Assembly: GCA_964449465.1 (NCBI GenBank)
Contig: CAYVBK010000009.1
Coordinates: forward strand, 62,001 to 126,000
Direction of reading: 5' to 3'
Source of the DNA: CAYRXM01 sp964449465
GTDB taxonomy: Bacteria > Chloroflexota > Anaerolineae > JAFGEY01
DNA length: 64,000 nt
The translations under genes were made by a program, and so were the position numbers. Of the stretch, positions 7,808-16,510 are shown one piece after another. Under the pieces are notes generated by a model that made no database searches, was not told the DNA's origin, and saw only the letters and a list, made by a program, of their open reading frames with translations. How positions within the stretch are numbered: the stretch's first letter is position 1; each line of letters begins with the position of its first letter.

Positions 7808-8740
7808 TTATGCCTCGGCAATGGCATGGCACAACTCGACCGACTGAAGGACCTGCGCCGGGGTGGGGTACATCGGCAGTCCATCTCGCACGGCCTGGAT
7901 AAAAGCTACCGTCTCAGCCCAGGTGCCATTGCGCACAAAAGACAGCTGCCCCCGCGCCGGGTCGGCCGACAGAGTCACCTGCCCGTTTTGCCAGCCACAC
8001 ACGCCGCCGCGATCCCAATCGCCGGCCTGCGCCTCAAATCGCCAATCTGCGCCCAGCCCCTCATACCGCTCCTCGACCGCGCCACCGGTGGGCAGCACTT
8101 GCAACAGACCCGCCGTGCCGCCGACAAAGCGCAGGTGGATGATATACCAGCGCACGCCATCCACGGTGTGTTTTTCGACGCGAAACTCGCTCACATCGCC
8201 GGCGATGGCGCGCATGGCATCCAGAGCGTGGATGGCCGTGCCAGTCATAAATTCGGGTTCGCGGCGGTTGTGGCGGATGATCGAACCGCACAGATAGACC
8301 AGGGGCCGGTCGGCCTGCCAGTGTAGCGCGGCGCAGAGAAATGGATCAAAACGACGGTTCATGCTGACCATCGTCGGCGTGCCAACTCGTTCGACCAGAT
8401 CGACCAGTGTGCGCGCTTCTGACACCGTCGCACCGGGCGGCTTTTCCATCAACAACGGCACCCGGGCGCGGATGATGGTCAAAGCTACGGGCAGAGTAGC
8501 CGGGATGGGCGTGATGGCCAGGCAGGCGTCGGGCTGCTCCGCACGCAGCATTTGGTCCAGATCGGTATAGACGCGCTCAAATCCATACTGAGCAGCCACC
8601 GTTTCGGCGTGAGCGCGGCGCAGGTCACACAAAGCCGCCAACTCGATCTCGCCGGGGTGTGCGGCCATATACTGCTGCAAAGCAGGCAGGTGATTGCGCT
8701 GACTGTGATCGCCGGCGCCCAAAACAGCTATTTTGAGCAT
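7808..8740 (-). CDS. Gfo/Idh/MocA family NAD(P)-dependent dehydrogenase
   Basis: 310 residues. The Rossmann start KIAVLGAGDHSQRNHLPAL and the family EKP signature (LMEKPPGATVSEA) near residue 100 identify the Gfo/Idh/MocA fold, which oxidises or reduces sugars, inositols and their acids. The C-terminal alpha/beta domain is shorter than in the two other paralogues of this window (34940, 61865) and clearly diverged from them. GGAGTAAA precedes the ATG. It sits between the two flavin enzymes of the block, consistent with a sugar or polyol dehydrogenase step. Confidence 0.85.
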   Translation of the reverse strand: MLKIAVLGAGDHSQRNHLPALQQYMAAHPGEIELAALCDLRRAHAETVAAQYGFERVYTDLDQMLRAEQPDACLAITPIPATLPVALTIIRARVPLLMEKPPGATVSEARTLVDLVERVGTPTMVSMNRRFDPFLCAALHWQADRPLVYLCGSIIRHNRREPEFMTGTAIHALDAMRAIAGDVSEFRVEKHTVDGVRWYIIHLRFVGGTAGLLQVLPTGGAVEERYEGLGADWRFEAQAGDWDRGGVCGWQNGQVTLSADPARGQLSFVRNGTWAETVAFIQAVRDGLPMYPTPAQVLQSVELCHAIAEA

Positions 8741-8774
8741 TTTACTCCAAACGCGAGGCTTGAGCTGGCCGGTT

Positions 8775-8812
8775 GAGCCTGTCGAAACCGAGCCTGTCGA
8801 AACCGAGCCTGT
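8775..8812. repeat. Tandem 15-bp REP-like repeat
   Basis: GAGCCTGTCGAAACC is repeated twice in tandem (8775-8789, 8790-8804) followed by a partial third unit that runs into the stop codon of the next gene. The same core, as GGTTGAGCCTGTCGAA, occurs in an inverted pair at 63018-63066, so it is a dispersed genomic repeat. Confidence 0.8.
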
Positions 8813-9228
8813 TATCGCCGGCGTCTGGCCAGAGCCTGGACCAATCCGGCGACAATGCCTATCACTGCACCAATCAACAATGCAGCACGAACATCAACGA
8901 TCACCAGGGCCTGGTCGGTGATTTCTTGAGCAGCGGCGAACAACACAATGCTGCTTTTCATCTCGGCACGTTCGGCCAGCACGATCCCCGCACCGCCCTC
9001 GTTGACGATGATGGTCTGACCTTTGGCAATCACCATCGCACTCTGGTCAGCCTGAATTGTCTCCGCTTCAGCGACGGCGACGGCGCCTCGGTCAACATGG
9101 ACTGTCTTGGCCTCGACGTGCTGTGCGACACCTTGAGCAATCGTCACATGCTCGGCAGCCACGTCTCCATATTGCTGCCCCTGTTCCCCAGCATCGGCAG
9201 CCTTTTTTTGTACCTGGTCCTCTGACAT
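8812..9228 (-). CDS. Tail-anchored protein with six 15-residue repeats (solenoid-like)
   Basis: 138-residue protein of unrecognised family. After a polar N-terminus of 26 residues it splits exactly into six 15-residue units (27-116), for example HVTIAQGVAQHVEAK, TVHVDRGAVAVAEAE and TIQADQSAMVIAKGQ. Hydrophobic residues alternate as in a beta-solenoid. A hydrophobic helix (117 to about 133) and a terminal RRRR follow, so the repeats would sit on one face of the membrane as a tail-anchored domain; the Arg cluster suggests a cytoplasmic C-terminus. The ATG at 9228 follows AAAGGAG. Bactofilin-like or other polymer-forming solenoids are the nearest structural idea, but no motif proves it. The role in the surrounding catabolic block is unclear. 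Confidence 0.7.
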   Translation of the reverse strand: MSEDQVQKKAADAGEQGQQYGDVAAEHVTIAQGVAQHVEAKTVHVDRGAVAVAEAETIQADQSAMVIAKGQTIIVNEGGAGIVLAERAEMKSSIVLFAAAQEITDQALVIVDVRAALLIGAVIGIVAGLVQALARRRR

Positions 9229-9382
9229 CGAATCTCCTTTCTTTTTGCATTTCAACCCTGGCTCGCCTGAAAAAAGTCTATTTTGACGCAGATGAGCAGA
9301 GACATAGAAAATGCTAAAACACCACAAGCTTTCTTGAACAGGATCAAGACTCGGTGTCTCCGCGACTCTGTGTTGAGTTTTT

Positions 9383-10849
9383 TCAGTGGGCCCCTTGTGA
9401 CCCGCGTTTGAATGTCTGCAATTGCTGCCCATCGGGCAGTTCCTTGTAAAACTCGTCCAGCGGATAGCAGCCCGACACCATGCCCATACGCGGAGCGGTA
9501 GTGCAGTCGCTAAACGTGCGGCAAATGCGCCGCCGCTGCAAAGGACGACCGTTCAACACATCGTCGGCCATATCGGGATAGGGCAGCACCATACGGCCAT
9601 AGCCGACAAAATCGGCCTGACCGGTGCGCACGACATGCTGCGCCACGTTGGGCAGCCACTCTTGCAGATACGAGTAGGCCGAGCCAACCAGACACAGGCC
9701 GGGGGCGTGCCGCTTGAGTTCGGCGGTGACAGCGATCTGCCGCGCCACACCAACCAGCGGGTCTTCGGGCGGCAAATAGCCATCGGAGGGCGGGAACTGG
9801 GCCGGGCGTTGGATGTGCGGGGTGTAATAGGGACTGCCGCCGGTGATGCACACCAGCTCAATGTCCAGCGATTGGAGCAAATCCAGAAAGGCTTTCGGCT
9901 CAGCCAGATCGACACCCACGCCCGTGCCGTCGCCGCCAAAAGCCCAGCGATAGGGACCATCGCCCCACGCTTCCGGCACGCCCACGCCATCTGACCCCGG
10001 CCTGAACGGTACAAAATCGAACGCGCTGACGCGCACGCCAATGTCCAGCCCCGGCGCGGCCTGGCGGATGCCCGGCACGACCTGGCGCAAAAAGCGGGTG
10101 CGGTTCTCGAACGAGCCGCCGTATCGGCCCGGCCGATCTACGGCGCTGAGAAACTCGTGGCCCAAATAGCCATGGCAGTGTTTGACATCCACAAAGTCAA
10201 AGCCGGCCCGCTGCGCCAACACCGCTGCGTGAACAAATTGTTCGATCAATTGGTCTATTTCATCGTCGCTCATCAACGGATAATCGGGCGACAGGCCAAA
10301 TTTGCGGTCCAACACCGGGTGGTGGTAGAGAATCTGCGGCTCCATCCGCGCCTTGCTGTTGGGCTTGCAAAAGCGGCCCGAATGGGTCAGCTGCAAACCG
10401 ATGTACAGGCCGTCGGCGGTATTGGCTGCACCCACACCACCATAGCGTTCGACATGCGCGTCTACCAACAGTTGACGCAAAGCCGCCACATTATCCACCG
10501 TGTCGTCGGTGATCATGAGCTGATTGGGATTGGCACGGGCATCGTGCCGCACCGCCGCCGCCTCACCGCCCCAGATCAGCTTGCACCCGCTGAGGCCAAA
10601 ATTGCGCCAGCGCCGCCGGATCAGGTCGCTGGGATGGCCGTCGGGGGTGGCGTCCCAGCCCTCCATAGCCAGCACACAAAAACGGTTGCCTATCGTAAAG
10701 CCATTTTTGAGCGTATAGGGCTGCGCCAAAGGACTGTCTGGCCCGGCCTGCATTTCGGCATCAACACCCAACCGAATGCCATGTTCGCCGGCATAGTCGC
10801 TCAATTCGGTGGCGGTTTTGAACGAGGCCATACGCCGATATTCTGTCAT
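9383..10849 (-). CDS. NADH:flavin oxidoreductase, Old Yellow Enzyme family
   Basis: 488-residue FMN TIM-barrel oxidoreductase related to 2,4-dienoyl-CoA reductase and Old Yellow Enzyme. Visible signatures are LQLTHSGRFCKP, the DVKHCHGYLGHEFLS segment, and RPGRYGGSFENRTRFL with the conserved Arg/Asn. The C-terminal phosphate-binding part reads VGYGRMVLPYPD. The protein is longer than single-domain members (~360 aa) but lacks the C-terminal FAD/NAD domain of dienoyl-CoA reductase. An ordered Cys cluster for a 4Fe-4S centre is only partly suggested (CRTFSDCTTAPRMGMVSGCYP near the end). It is encoded with KDPG aldolase downstream of KDG kinase. Substrate unknown. Confidence 0.85.
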   Translation of the reverse strand: MTEYRRMASFKTATELSDYAGEHGIRLGVDAEMQAGPDSPLAQPYTLKNGFTIGNRFCVLAMEGWDATPDGHPSDLIRRRWRNFGLSGCKLIWGGEAAAVRHDARANPNQLMITDDTVDNVAALRQLLVDAHVERYGGVGAANTADGLYIGLQLTHSGRFCKPNSKARMEPQILYHHPVLDRKFGLSPDYPLMSDDEIDQLIEQFVHAAVLAQRAGFDFVDVKHCHGYLGHEFLSAVDRPGRYGGSFENRTRFLRQVVPGIRQAAPGLDIGVRVSAFDFVPFRPGSDGVGVPEAWGDGPYRWAFGGDGTGVGVDLAEPKAFLDLLQSLDIELVCITGGSPYYTPHIQRPAQFPPSDGYLPPEDPLVGVARQIAVTAELKRHAPGLCLVGSAYSYLQEWLPNVAQHVVRTGQADFVGYGRMVLPYPDMADDVLNGRPLQRRRICRTFSDCTTAPRMGMVSGCYPLDEFYKELPDGQQLQTFKRGSQGAH

Positions 10850-10894
10850 ATTCTAACCTTCCCCTCGAATGATCTGGGCAGTGACCGGTTTTTC

Positions 10895-11566
10895 TTATTT
10901 GCGCGCTTCTTGAATCCAACCCAACACGTTTTTGACGTTTTCGGTGATGCTGGCATAATTGCCCGCCGAGATCAGGTCTTTGCGCAGCAGGTCGCTGCCC
11001 ATACCCAGGGCCGCCGCGCCAGCCTTGACCCAGGCGCGCACATTGTCGGGAGTGGCTTCGACGCCGCCGGTGGGCAAAATGCTCGTCCAGGGCATGGGGC
11101 CTTTGACTGCCTTGATGAACTCGGGGCCGCCCATCGCTCCGCCAGGGAAAATTTTGACAATTTCGCAGCCCAGTTCTTCGGCCTGCGAAATTTCGCTGAC
11201 CGTGCCGCAGCCGGGGATGCAGGGAATTTTGCGGCGGTTGCACACTCGCACCACTTCGGGGTTGAGGATGGGCGAAACGACAAAATTGGCTCCGCTGGCA
11301 ATGTACATGGCCGCCGTGGCCCCGTCCATCACCGAGCCGACGCCGAGAATTACGTCGGGGGCTTCTTGCTCCAAAAAGGTGAGCAGGGCGGTAAAGACGT
11401 TCCAGGCGCGGTCGCCACGGTTGGTAAACTCGACAATGGGCGAGCCGCCGGCCACGCAAGCCTTGATCACCTCTTTGCACACATTGAGGTCGCCATGGTA
11501 GAAAATAGGCACGAGGCCGGCATCATACATGGTGTTCAAAACCTTCATTCGACTAAAGCGAGCCAT
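10895..11566 (-). CDS. eda: KDPG/KHG-type aldolase
   Basis: Class I aldolase that splits 2-keto-3-deoxy-6-phosphogluconate (or 4-hydroxy-2-oxoglutarate) into pyruvate plus an aldehyde. In the 223-residue product, SPIVEFTNRGD carries the conserved Glu and Arg. EIVKIFPGGAMGGPEFIK carries the Schiff-base Lys, and SILPTGGVE the phosphate-binding glycines. A TTG start 21 bases upstream is possible, but the ATG at 11566 has AAAGGAG at correct spacing. It follows KDG kinase in the same direction after 50 bases, making a kinase-aldolase pair that finishes uronate or aldonate breakdown. Confidence 0.92.
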   Translation of the reverse strand: MARFSRMKVLNTMYDAGLVPIFYHGDLNVCKEVIKACVAGGSPIVEFTNRGDRAWNVFTALLTFLEQEAPDVILGVGSVMDGATAAMYIASGANFVVSPILNPEVVRVCNRRKIPCIPGCGTVSEISQAEELGCEIVKIFPGGAMGGPEFIKAVKGPMPWTSILPTGGVEATPDNVRAWVKAGAAALGMGSDLLRKDLISAGNYASITENVKNVLGWIQEARK

Positions 11567-11616
11567 TGCACTTTCTCCTTTTATCAATTTTTATAAAACA
11601 TCGTAAAACACAAAAT

Positions 11617-12660
11617 TTAGCGACTGACCCGCCCAGAGGCGTCGCCGCCCATCAATTTTTCGACCTCCTCCACCGTGACCAGGTTAAAGTCGCCGAGGAT
11701 GGTGTGTTTGAGGCAGGATGCGGCAGTGGCAAAGTTCAAGGCTCTTTGCGGATCGTTGTATGTTTTCAGGCCATAGATCAGGCCGCCCATAAAGCTATCG
11801 CCGCCGCCGACGCGGTCTACAATGGGGTTGATCTGATAGGTGGGGGCTGTATAGACGGTGGTGGTATCGGCGTTTTTGCTCAGCAGCACCGCGCTCCAGG
11901 TGTTATGACTGGCCGAGATCGAGCCGCGCAGGGTGGTGGCAGCCATGTTCAGGTTTGGGAAACGCTGCATCAATGCTTCCAGCACATAGACATACGCTTC
12001 GGCCTCGACCTTGCCTTTGGTCACATCGGCGTCGGGGGCTTTGATGCCAAACACGGTGTCGGCGTCTTCTTCGTTGCCGATCAGCACGTGGCACTGCGAC
12101 ACCAGGTCGGGCATCACCTCGGCCGGCTTTTTGCCCCACTTCCACAGCTTGGCGCGATAGTTGAGGTCGCACGAGACGGTGAGGCCCATCTGGCGGGCCG
12201 TTTGGGCCGCCTCCAGGCACACCTGCGCCGCCCCTTCCGACAGGGCCGGAGTGATGCCGGTCCAGTGAAACCAATCGGCGCCGGCCAAGATGTTTTTCCA
12301 ATCCATCATGCCTGGTTTGATCTGGGCGATGGCCGAGTTGTCGCGATCATAGATCACCTTGCTGGCGCGATGCACGGCGCCGGTCTCCAAAAAGTAAATG
12401 CCCAAGCGGCTGCCGCCGCGGGCGATGTGATCGGTGCCGATGCCGTGCTGCCGCAAATAGCCGATGCAGGCGTCGCCCAGGTCGCCGGCGGGCAGGCGGG
12501 TGACGAACTGGTTGGGAATGCCATAGCGGGCCAGCGAGGCGGCCACATTGGCCTCGGCGCCGGCATATTTGACCTCAAAGCTCTGCGCCTGGAAAATGCG
12601 CTGAAAGCCCGGCGGGGTCAGGCGCATCATCACTTCGCCAAAGGTGATGACTGGATTCAT
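11617..12660 (-). CDS. kdgK: 2-keto-3-deoxygluconate kinase-like PfkB sugar kinase
   Basis: 347-residue PfkB/ribokinase family kinase. The N-terminus reads TFGEVMMRLTPPG, the pattern of bacterial KDG kinases. The ATP/catalytic signature is DRVGGGDSFMGGLIYGL, with the catalytic Asp in GGGD. It would phosphorylate 2-keto-3-deoxygluconate to KDPG, the substrate of the aldolase encoded immediately downstream. AAGGAGAATAAAAC precedes the ATG. The pairing with eda makes KDG the most likely substrate, although other ketoses cannot be excluded. Confidence 0.88.
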   Translation of the reverse strand: MNPVITFGEVMMRLTPPGFQRIFQAQSFEVKYAGAEANVAASLARYGIPNQFVTRLPAGDLGDACIGYLRQHGIGTDHIARGGSRLGIYFLETGAVHRASKVIYDRDNSAIAQIKPGMMDWKNILAGADWFHWTGITPALSEGAAQVCLEAAQTARQMGLTVSCDLNYRAKLWKWGKKPAEVMPDLVSQCHVLIGNEEDADTVFGIKAPDADVTKGKVEAEAYVYVLEALMQRFPNLNMAATTLRGSISASHNTWSAVLLSKNADTTTVYTAPTYQINPIVDRVGGGDSFMGGLIYGLKTYNDPQRALNFATAASCLKHTILGDFNLVTVEEVEKLMGGDASGRVSR

Positions 12661-12814
12661 GTTTTATTCTCCTTGTATAAAATATGTGGTACTGGTTTGC
12701 AAAAAAGAGTATCCTGGCAACAATAGACCCTGGTTTGGTGAGGGCCAAACTGCGAGTCAACCGGGCAAGACTGTTTCTCCTCTATTGTTGTAAAATGTCC
12801 AGGCAGAATGGTCA

Positions 12815-13189
12815 TCAGGCTGTCTGGTCAGCCGTCAATTTCTCTGATCCTTTTGCATCTCTGGGCAGCAATCGCTCCACTTGATCCAACAGATCAGGCA
12901 CATCTCTGGTCACTGTTTTCCACACTTGATCCCAATCAACTGTATCATACGCATGGATAAGGTGATCGCGCATTCCGGCAATCAGTGACCACGGCACATC
13001 AATTTGTTGAGCGCGAAATTCCGGCGACAGGCGTTTGACAGCCTCTCCAATCACCAATAACTGATACAAGACAGATGATTGAGTTTTGAGGTCAGCCAGA
13101 AATGCCTCGCCAGTCATGTCACCCACAAATGCCTGAATTAAACGAGCCGAGCGAACCAGATCAAGTAAAATGGCATCATCACGCCGCAT
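12815..13189 (-). CDS. HepT-like toxin (DUF86 family)
   Basis: 124-residue helical protein of the HepT/DUF86 family, the partner of a MntA nucleotidyltransferase in type VII-like toxin-antitoxin systems. HepT proteins are HEPN-fold RNases or tRNA-targeting toxins; the R-x4-H-x-Y motif is present as RDHLIHAY. The start used is the ATG at 13189, preceded by GAGGG, 11 bases after the end of the nucleotidyltransferase gene. The pair sits inside a sugar-acid operon. Known MntA antitoxins AMPylate HepT at a Tyr, and the Tyr of this motif is the expected target. Confidence 0.85.
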   Translation of the reverse strand: MRRDDAILLDLVRSARLIQAFVGDMTGEAFLADLKTQSSVLYQLLVIGEAVKRLSPEFRAQQIDVPWSLIAGMRDHLIHAYDTVDWDQVWKTVTRDVPDLLDQVERLLPRDAKGSEKLTADQTA

Positions 13190-13199
13190 TACGGATCCC

Positions 13200-13517
13200 T
13201 CAGGCTGCAAAAATGACCTGGGCTGTGTTCAATATTTCCTGACGACGCAGCCAATTCGAGCTGCGTTCGATGGCCCGTTTGCTGATCAAATCCACATTTC
13301 GGTGCAACAGTGTCTGCAACTCATTTTGCATCTGGACGTGATCCAGCAGGCTCCACTCTGCACCTTGGGCAAAAGCGATCAGAATATCCAGATCGCTGTC
13401 CGGCCCAAAATCGTCGCGCAAAGCAGAGCCAAACAATGATAATTGAGACACCTTCCACCGACGACAAAACCGGGCAATCTCATCTGCAGGAATCTGGGCA
13501 ATGACATTGCTTATCAA
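13200..13517 (-). CDS. MntA-like nucleotidyltransferase antitoxin
   Basis: 105-residue minimal nucleotidyltransferase. The motif G-S-x-D-x-D is intact as LFGSALRDDFGPDSDLDIL, including both catalytic Asp residues, so AMPylation activity is plausible. It starts with TTG at 13517-13515, overlapping the TGA of the flavoprotein gene upstream (TTGA). GGAGGTGTATAA upstream is a good ribosome-binding site. The HepT-like gene follows 11 bases later. Coupling through an overlapping TTGA start suggests expression dependent on read-through from the catabolic operon. Confidence 0.85.
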   Translation of the reverse strand: MISNVIAQIPADEIARFCRRWKVSQLSLFGSALRDDFGPDSDLDILIAFAQGAEWSLLDHVQMQNELQTLLHRNVDLISKRAIERSSNWLRRQEILNTAQVIFAA

Positions 13518-15439
13518 TTATACACCTCCCCATCCCTAAACCTGGCCCAGGCCGTCTCAAACCAGGCTTCCTCACGGGGAATGGGCCGGCGCGCCACCCA
13601 CTCATTCTGCACATCGCCATTGTCCGTGACCACCGTTTCCTGCACGCGGTCGCGGAACGTCGGGTCTTCGGGGGCAATGCGCCAACCCGCATCGAGTTGA
13701 GGATGCACCGGCGCGCCCTGAGCGTCCAGCACGATGGCCGAACCGCGACTGCCGACTCTGCTCTCCAGGGCAAAGCGGATGGCCTCCAGGTAGACGGCGT
13801 GAGCAAAGCACAACTGACGATTGCGCAGCACTTCGACCAACCCGGCCGACGAGTCAAACGCGCATCCCGATGTTTCCAGCGTGCGGTATTGCGCCCACGC
13901 CTCCTCAATGGCACGAGGCAGCTCTTCCAACGAACGGATGTGTGCCCCGGCGCGGCTCATACGCGCCTGAAATTCGGCGCGCCCGGCCTGCCAGGTCGTT
14001 TTTGCCTCCCGGCACCTGCCTGCCCACTCTTCTATTTCGACAACGCACTGCATCGCAACCTTGTCTACTTTTTCCCTATCCACCGTCCACCCTTGATACC
14101 GATGGGCAATATACTCCGCCGCCCTGAATCCGCCCACCTGCCCCGAATTGAGGGCTGAGCCGCCGGGCCGGTAGACGCCGTGCGAGCCATTGACCTCGCC
14201 CACAGGGAAAAGGTGCTTGACGTTGGCCGATTCCCACCAATGATTGGCCGCCAGCCCACCGTTGTTATGCTGAGCGCACACGGCCACCTCCAGCGGCTCG
14301 TGTTCAATGTCAATGCCGTGATCGCGATACAGTTCAATGGCGCCGGGGTTCATCTTGAGCAGGCGCGCAAACGGCGTATCCAACAAGGCCTCAGATTTTC
14401 TTAGATATTCGTATGCTTCGCTGCTCAGTTGGTCAAAGGCGAACCCGTCGGGGTTGGCGCGGAAATCGAGAAACACCCGCCGCCCTTTGAGAACCGTCTC
14501 GATGTACACCAAAATATCTACCAGCGACGAGCCACCGATGGCCTTGCGCGAGTCGAACGGCCACTGATAGCCCTTGAGGAACACAAACGAATTCATCGCC
14601 CCGACCGAGTCGAAATAGGGGCGCAGAAATTCTTGCTCGTCGCCGCCATCGGCGTTGGTGCTGATAAAGCGCGGGATCACCTGCATATAGGTGCCGGAAA
14701 CATTCCAACGAAACTGCGTCGAGGCCAGGCCATACTGCGATTCGGGCAGGCTTTGCGCCCTGGCCCCAGCCAGCAAAGCCAGGCCGATGCCGCCGGTGTG
14801 GACAGTAGGATAGACGCTGGTGCGGTACAGCCCGCCCGGCCCGCCCACGGCCAGCACCACATTTTCGGCGCCATAGGCAGCCAGCGTGCCATCGGCGCGG
14901 ACAACCACTGCTCCACAGACGCGTTTTTGGCCGTTCTCTTTCAGGGTGAGCAGTTGGACGACATTTTCATCCTCGCGCACCGCGATGCCCAACTCTTTCA
15001 CCCGCCGGATCAAGGCACGGCACATCTCGCGCGAGGTATAGGGGCCAATGGAGGTGGCCCGTTGACGGGGGTCGTGGTCAGTTTTATAGCCCACAAACTG
15101 CCCATAGCAGTCGCGCGGAAAGGGCAACCCCAGGTTGACCAGGTGCGTGAACGCCCGCGCCGACAGAGCCGCCTCCACCAGAGCCAGGTCACCGTGCATG
15201 CTACCGCCGGCGAAATAGGTCTCGGCCATGGTGATCGGGGCGTCGGCGTCATCGCCGCACATGGCTAGCTTGTAATAGGTCTGCTTGTCGCTGCCGGTGT
15301 TGATCGAGGTGCCCATCTCTAGCCCTTCGGTGATGATCAACACATCTTCGACGCCGTTGGCGCGCAACTGCACCGCCGCGTTCAGCCCGGCTGCACCGCT
15401 GCCGATGATCAAAGTGTGGACCCAGGTGATGTCTGACAT
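13514..15439 (-). CDS. FAD-binding flavoprotein, succinate dehydrogenase/fumarate reductase A-like
   Basis: 641-residue flavoprotein. The N-terminal motif is HTLIIGSGAAGLNAAVQ. A long FAD domain with ENVVLAVGGPGG, the substrate-side HNNGGLAANHWW and VGEVNGSHGVYRPGGSALNSGQ places it with the SdhA/FrdA/aspartate oxidase superfamily. No companion iron-sulfur or membrane subunit is present, unlike respiratory Sdh. It is the second gene in a block headed by an SDR and followed by KDG kinase and KDPG aldolase, suggesting an oxidative step on a sugar acid or polyol. AAGGAGGATATTCTACA precedes the ATG. Substrate not identifiable. Confidence 0.82.
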   Translation of the reverse strand: MSDITWVHTLIIGSGAAGLNAAVQLRANGVEDVLIITEGLEMGTSINTGSDKQTYYKLAMCGDDADAPITMAETYFAGGSMHGDLALVEAALSARAFTHLVNLGLPFPRDCYGQFVGYKTDHDPRQRATSIGPYTSREMCRALIRRVKELGIAVREDENVVQLLTLKENGQKRVCGAVVVRADGTLAAYGAENVVLAVGGPGGLYRTSVYPTVHTGGIGLALLAGARAQSLPESQYGLASTQFRWNVSGTYMQVIPRFISTNADGGDEQEFLRPYFDSVGAMNSFVFLKGYQWPFDSRKAIGGSSLVDILVYIETVLKGRRVFLDFRANPDGFAFDQLSSEAYEYLRKSEALLDTPFARLLKMNPGAIELYRDHGIDIEHEPLEVAVCAQHNNGGLAANHWWESANVKHLFPVGEVNGSHGVYRPGGSALNSGQVGGFRAAEYIAHRYQGWTVDREKVDKVAMQCVVEIEEWAGRCREAKTTWQAGRAEFQARMSRAGAHIRSLEELPRAIEEAWAQYRTLETSGCAFDSSAGLVEVLRNRQLCFAHAVYLEAIRFALESRVGSRGSAIVLDAQGAPVHPQLDAGWRIAPEDPTFRDRVQETVVTDNGDVQNEWVARRPIPREEAWFETAWARFRDGEVYN

Positions 15440-15485
15440 TGTAGAATATCCTCCTTATTTGTAAGCATTACGCTAACGCATCACC

Positions 15486-16256
15486 CTACAGCCTTTGCAG
15501 CGTCATCCCGCCGTCCACCATAATCACCTGCCCGGTGGAGTAGGCCAGATCGCCGCGCACCAGCATAGCCACCGCTTTGCCAATGTCATCGGGATAGCCC
15601 CAGCGCGGCTGAATGGTCAGCCCTTCGGCGATGAGTTTGTCATATTTAGCCTGCACGGCGGCAGTCATATCGGTGTGGATCACGCCGGGGCGCACTTCAT
15701 ACACCGGGATGCCAAACTCGCCCAGGCGAGCAGCCCACAACTGGGTGGCCATGCTGACGCCGGCTTTGGAGAGACAGTATTCGCCGCGGCTGACCGAAAC
15801 CACCGTCGCCGAAACGGACGAGATGTTGACGATGCAGCCGCTAAACTGTGGGTTTTCTCGATGCTGTTCGATCATCCAGTTGGCGACGGCCTGAGTGAGG
15901 AAATAGGGGCCTTTGAGGTTGATGTTCATGACCCAGTCATAGCTTTCCTCGGTCGCTTCCAGAATGTCGGCGCGCACGCGGGGAGCCACGCCGGCATTGT
16001 TGACCAGCACGTTGAGGTGACCAAAATGGGCGCGGATGTCGGCCAGCATGCGCCCGCGCGCCTCCCGGTCGGTCACATCGGCGCGGCAGTACAGCACATC
16101 GGCGCCGAGGGCGCGTAGCTCGTCCAGAGCGGGTTGCACTGCCTCATCGGGATGAATGTCGCACACCACAATATCATGGTTTTCGGCGGCCAGACGTTTG
16201 GCGATGCCCAACCCAATGCCACGCCCGGCCCCAGTAATTAGGGCTATAGGTTTCAT
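15486..16256 (-). CDS. Short-chain dehydrogenase/reductase (3-ketoacyl-ACP reductase-like)
   Basis: 256-residue classical SDR. NAD(P)-binding TGAGRGIGLGIA, structural NNAG, catalytic Ser in IVNISSVSATV and YCLSK (Tyr-x3-Lys) are all present, and the C-terminus has the usual VMVDGG-like IMVDGGMTL. It leads the minus-strand catabolic block, with AAAGGAATTGAA upstream of its ATG. Despite resemblance to FabG, the context points to a sugar or sugar-acid dehydrogenase. Coenzyme preference: Asp in VCDIHPDE at the end of the second strand argues for NAD. Confidence 0.88.
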   Translation of the reverse strand: MKPIALITGAGRGIGLGIAKRLAAENHDIVVCDIHPDEAVQPALDELRALGADVLYCRADVTDREARGRMLADIRAHFGHLNVLVNNAGVAPRVRADILEATEESYDWVMNINLKGPYFLTQAVANWMIEQHRENPQFSGCIVNISSVSATVVSVSRGEYCLSKAGVSMATQLWAARLGEFGIPVYEVRPGVIHTDMTAAVQAKYDKLIAEGLTIQPRWGYPDDIGKAVAMLVRGDLAYSTGQVIMVDGGMTLQRL

Positions 16257-16441
16257 TTCAATTCCTTTCTTGCTGACAATTTATGAACATTTTACACCCG
16301 TTTTGACCTTCTGTCGAACAAGAACCGCATGATATATCACCGGATATTGCCAACCAACTGCGGCCAGGACCAAGGCATCTCACACCGATCAAGTCTATCG
16401 CCGCGGGTTGAGCGCGTTCGGCCAACTCCGGGCGCAAGAGC

Positions 16442-16470
16442 TTGACTTTTCATCGCCGCTGCAATAAAAT
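16442..16470 (+). promoter_or_regulatory. Predicted promoter of the cyclase/ATPase gene
   Basis: TTGACT (16442-16447) and TAAAAT (16465-16470) with a 17-base spacer, 40 bases before the ATG at 16511. The rest of the 254-base intergenic space (16257-16510) shows no gene. Confidence 0.65.
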
Positions 16471-16510
16471 CACCCCGTCGCCAGATAGAACGAAAGGTGG
16501 GGTGGGCAGT

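Noticed and set aside
10157..11596. 479-codon open frame on the plus strand
   Set aside because: It is antisense to the Old Yellow Enzyme and aldolase genes, which have clear motifs and ribosome-binding sites.
11566..12726. 386-codon open frame on the plus strand
   Set aside because: Antisense to KDG kinase, rich in Gly/His/Gln low-complexity typical of shadow frames.
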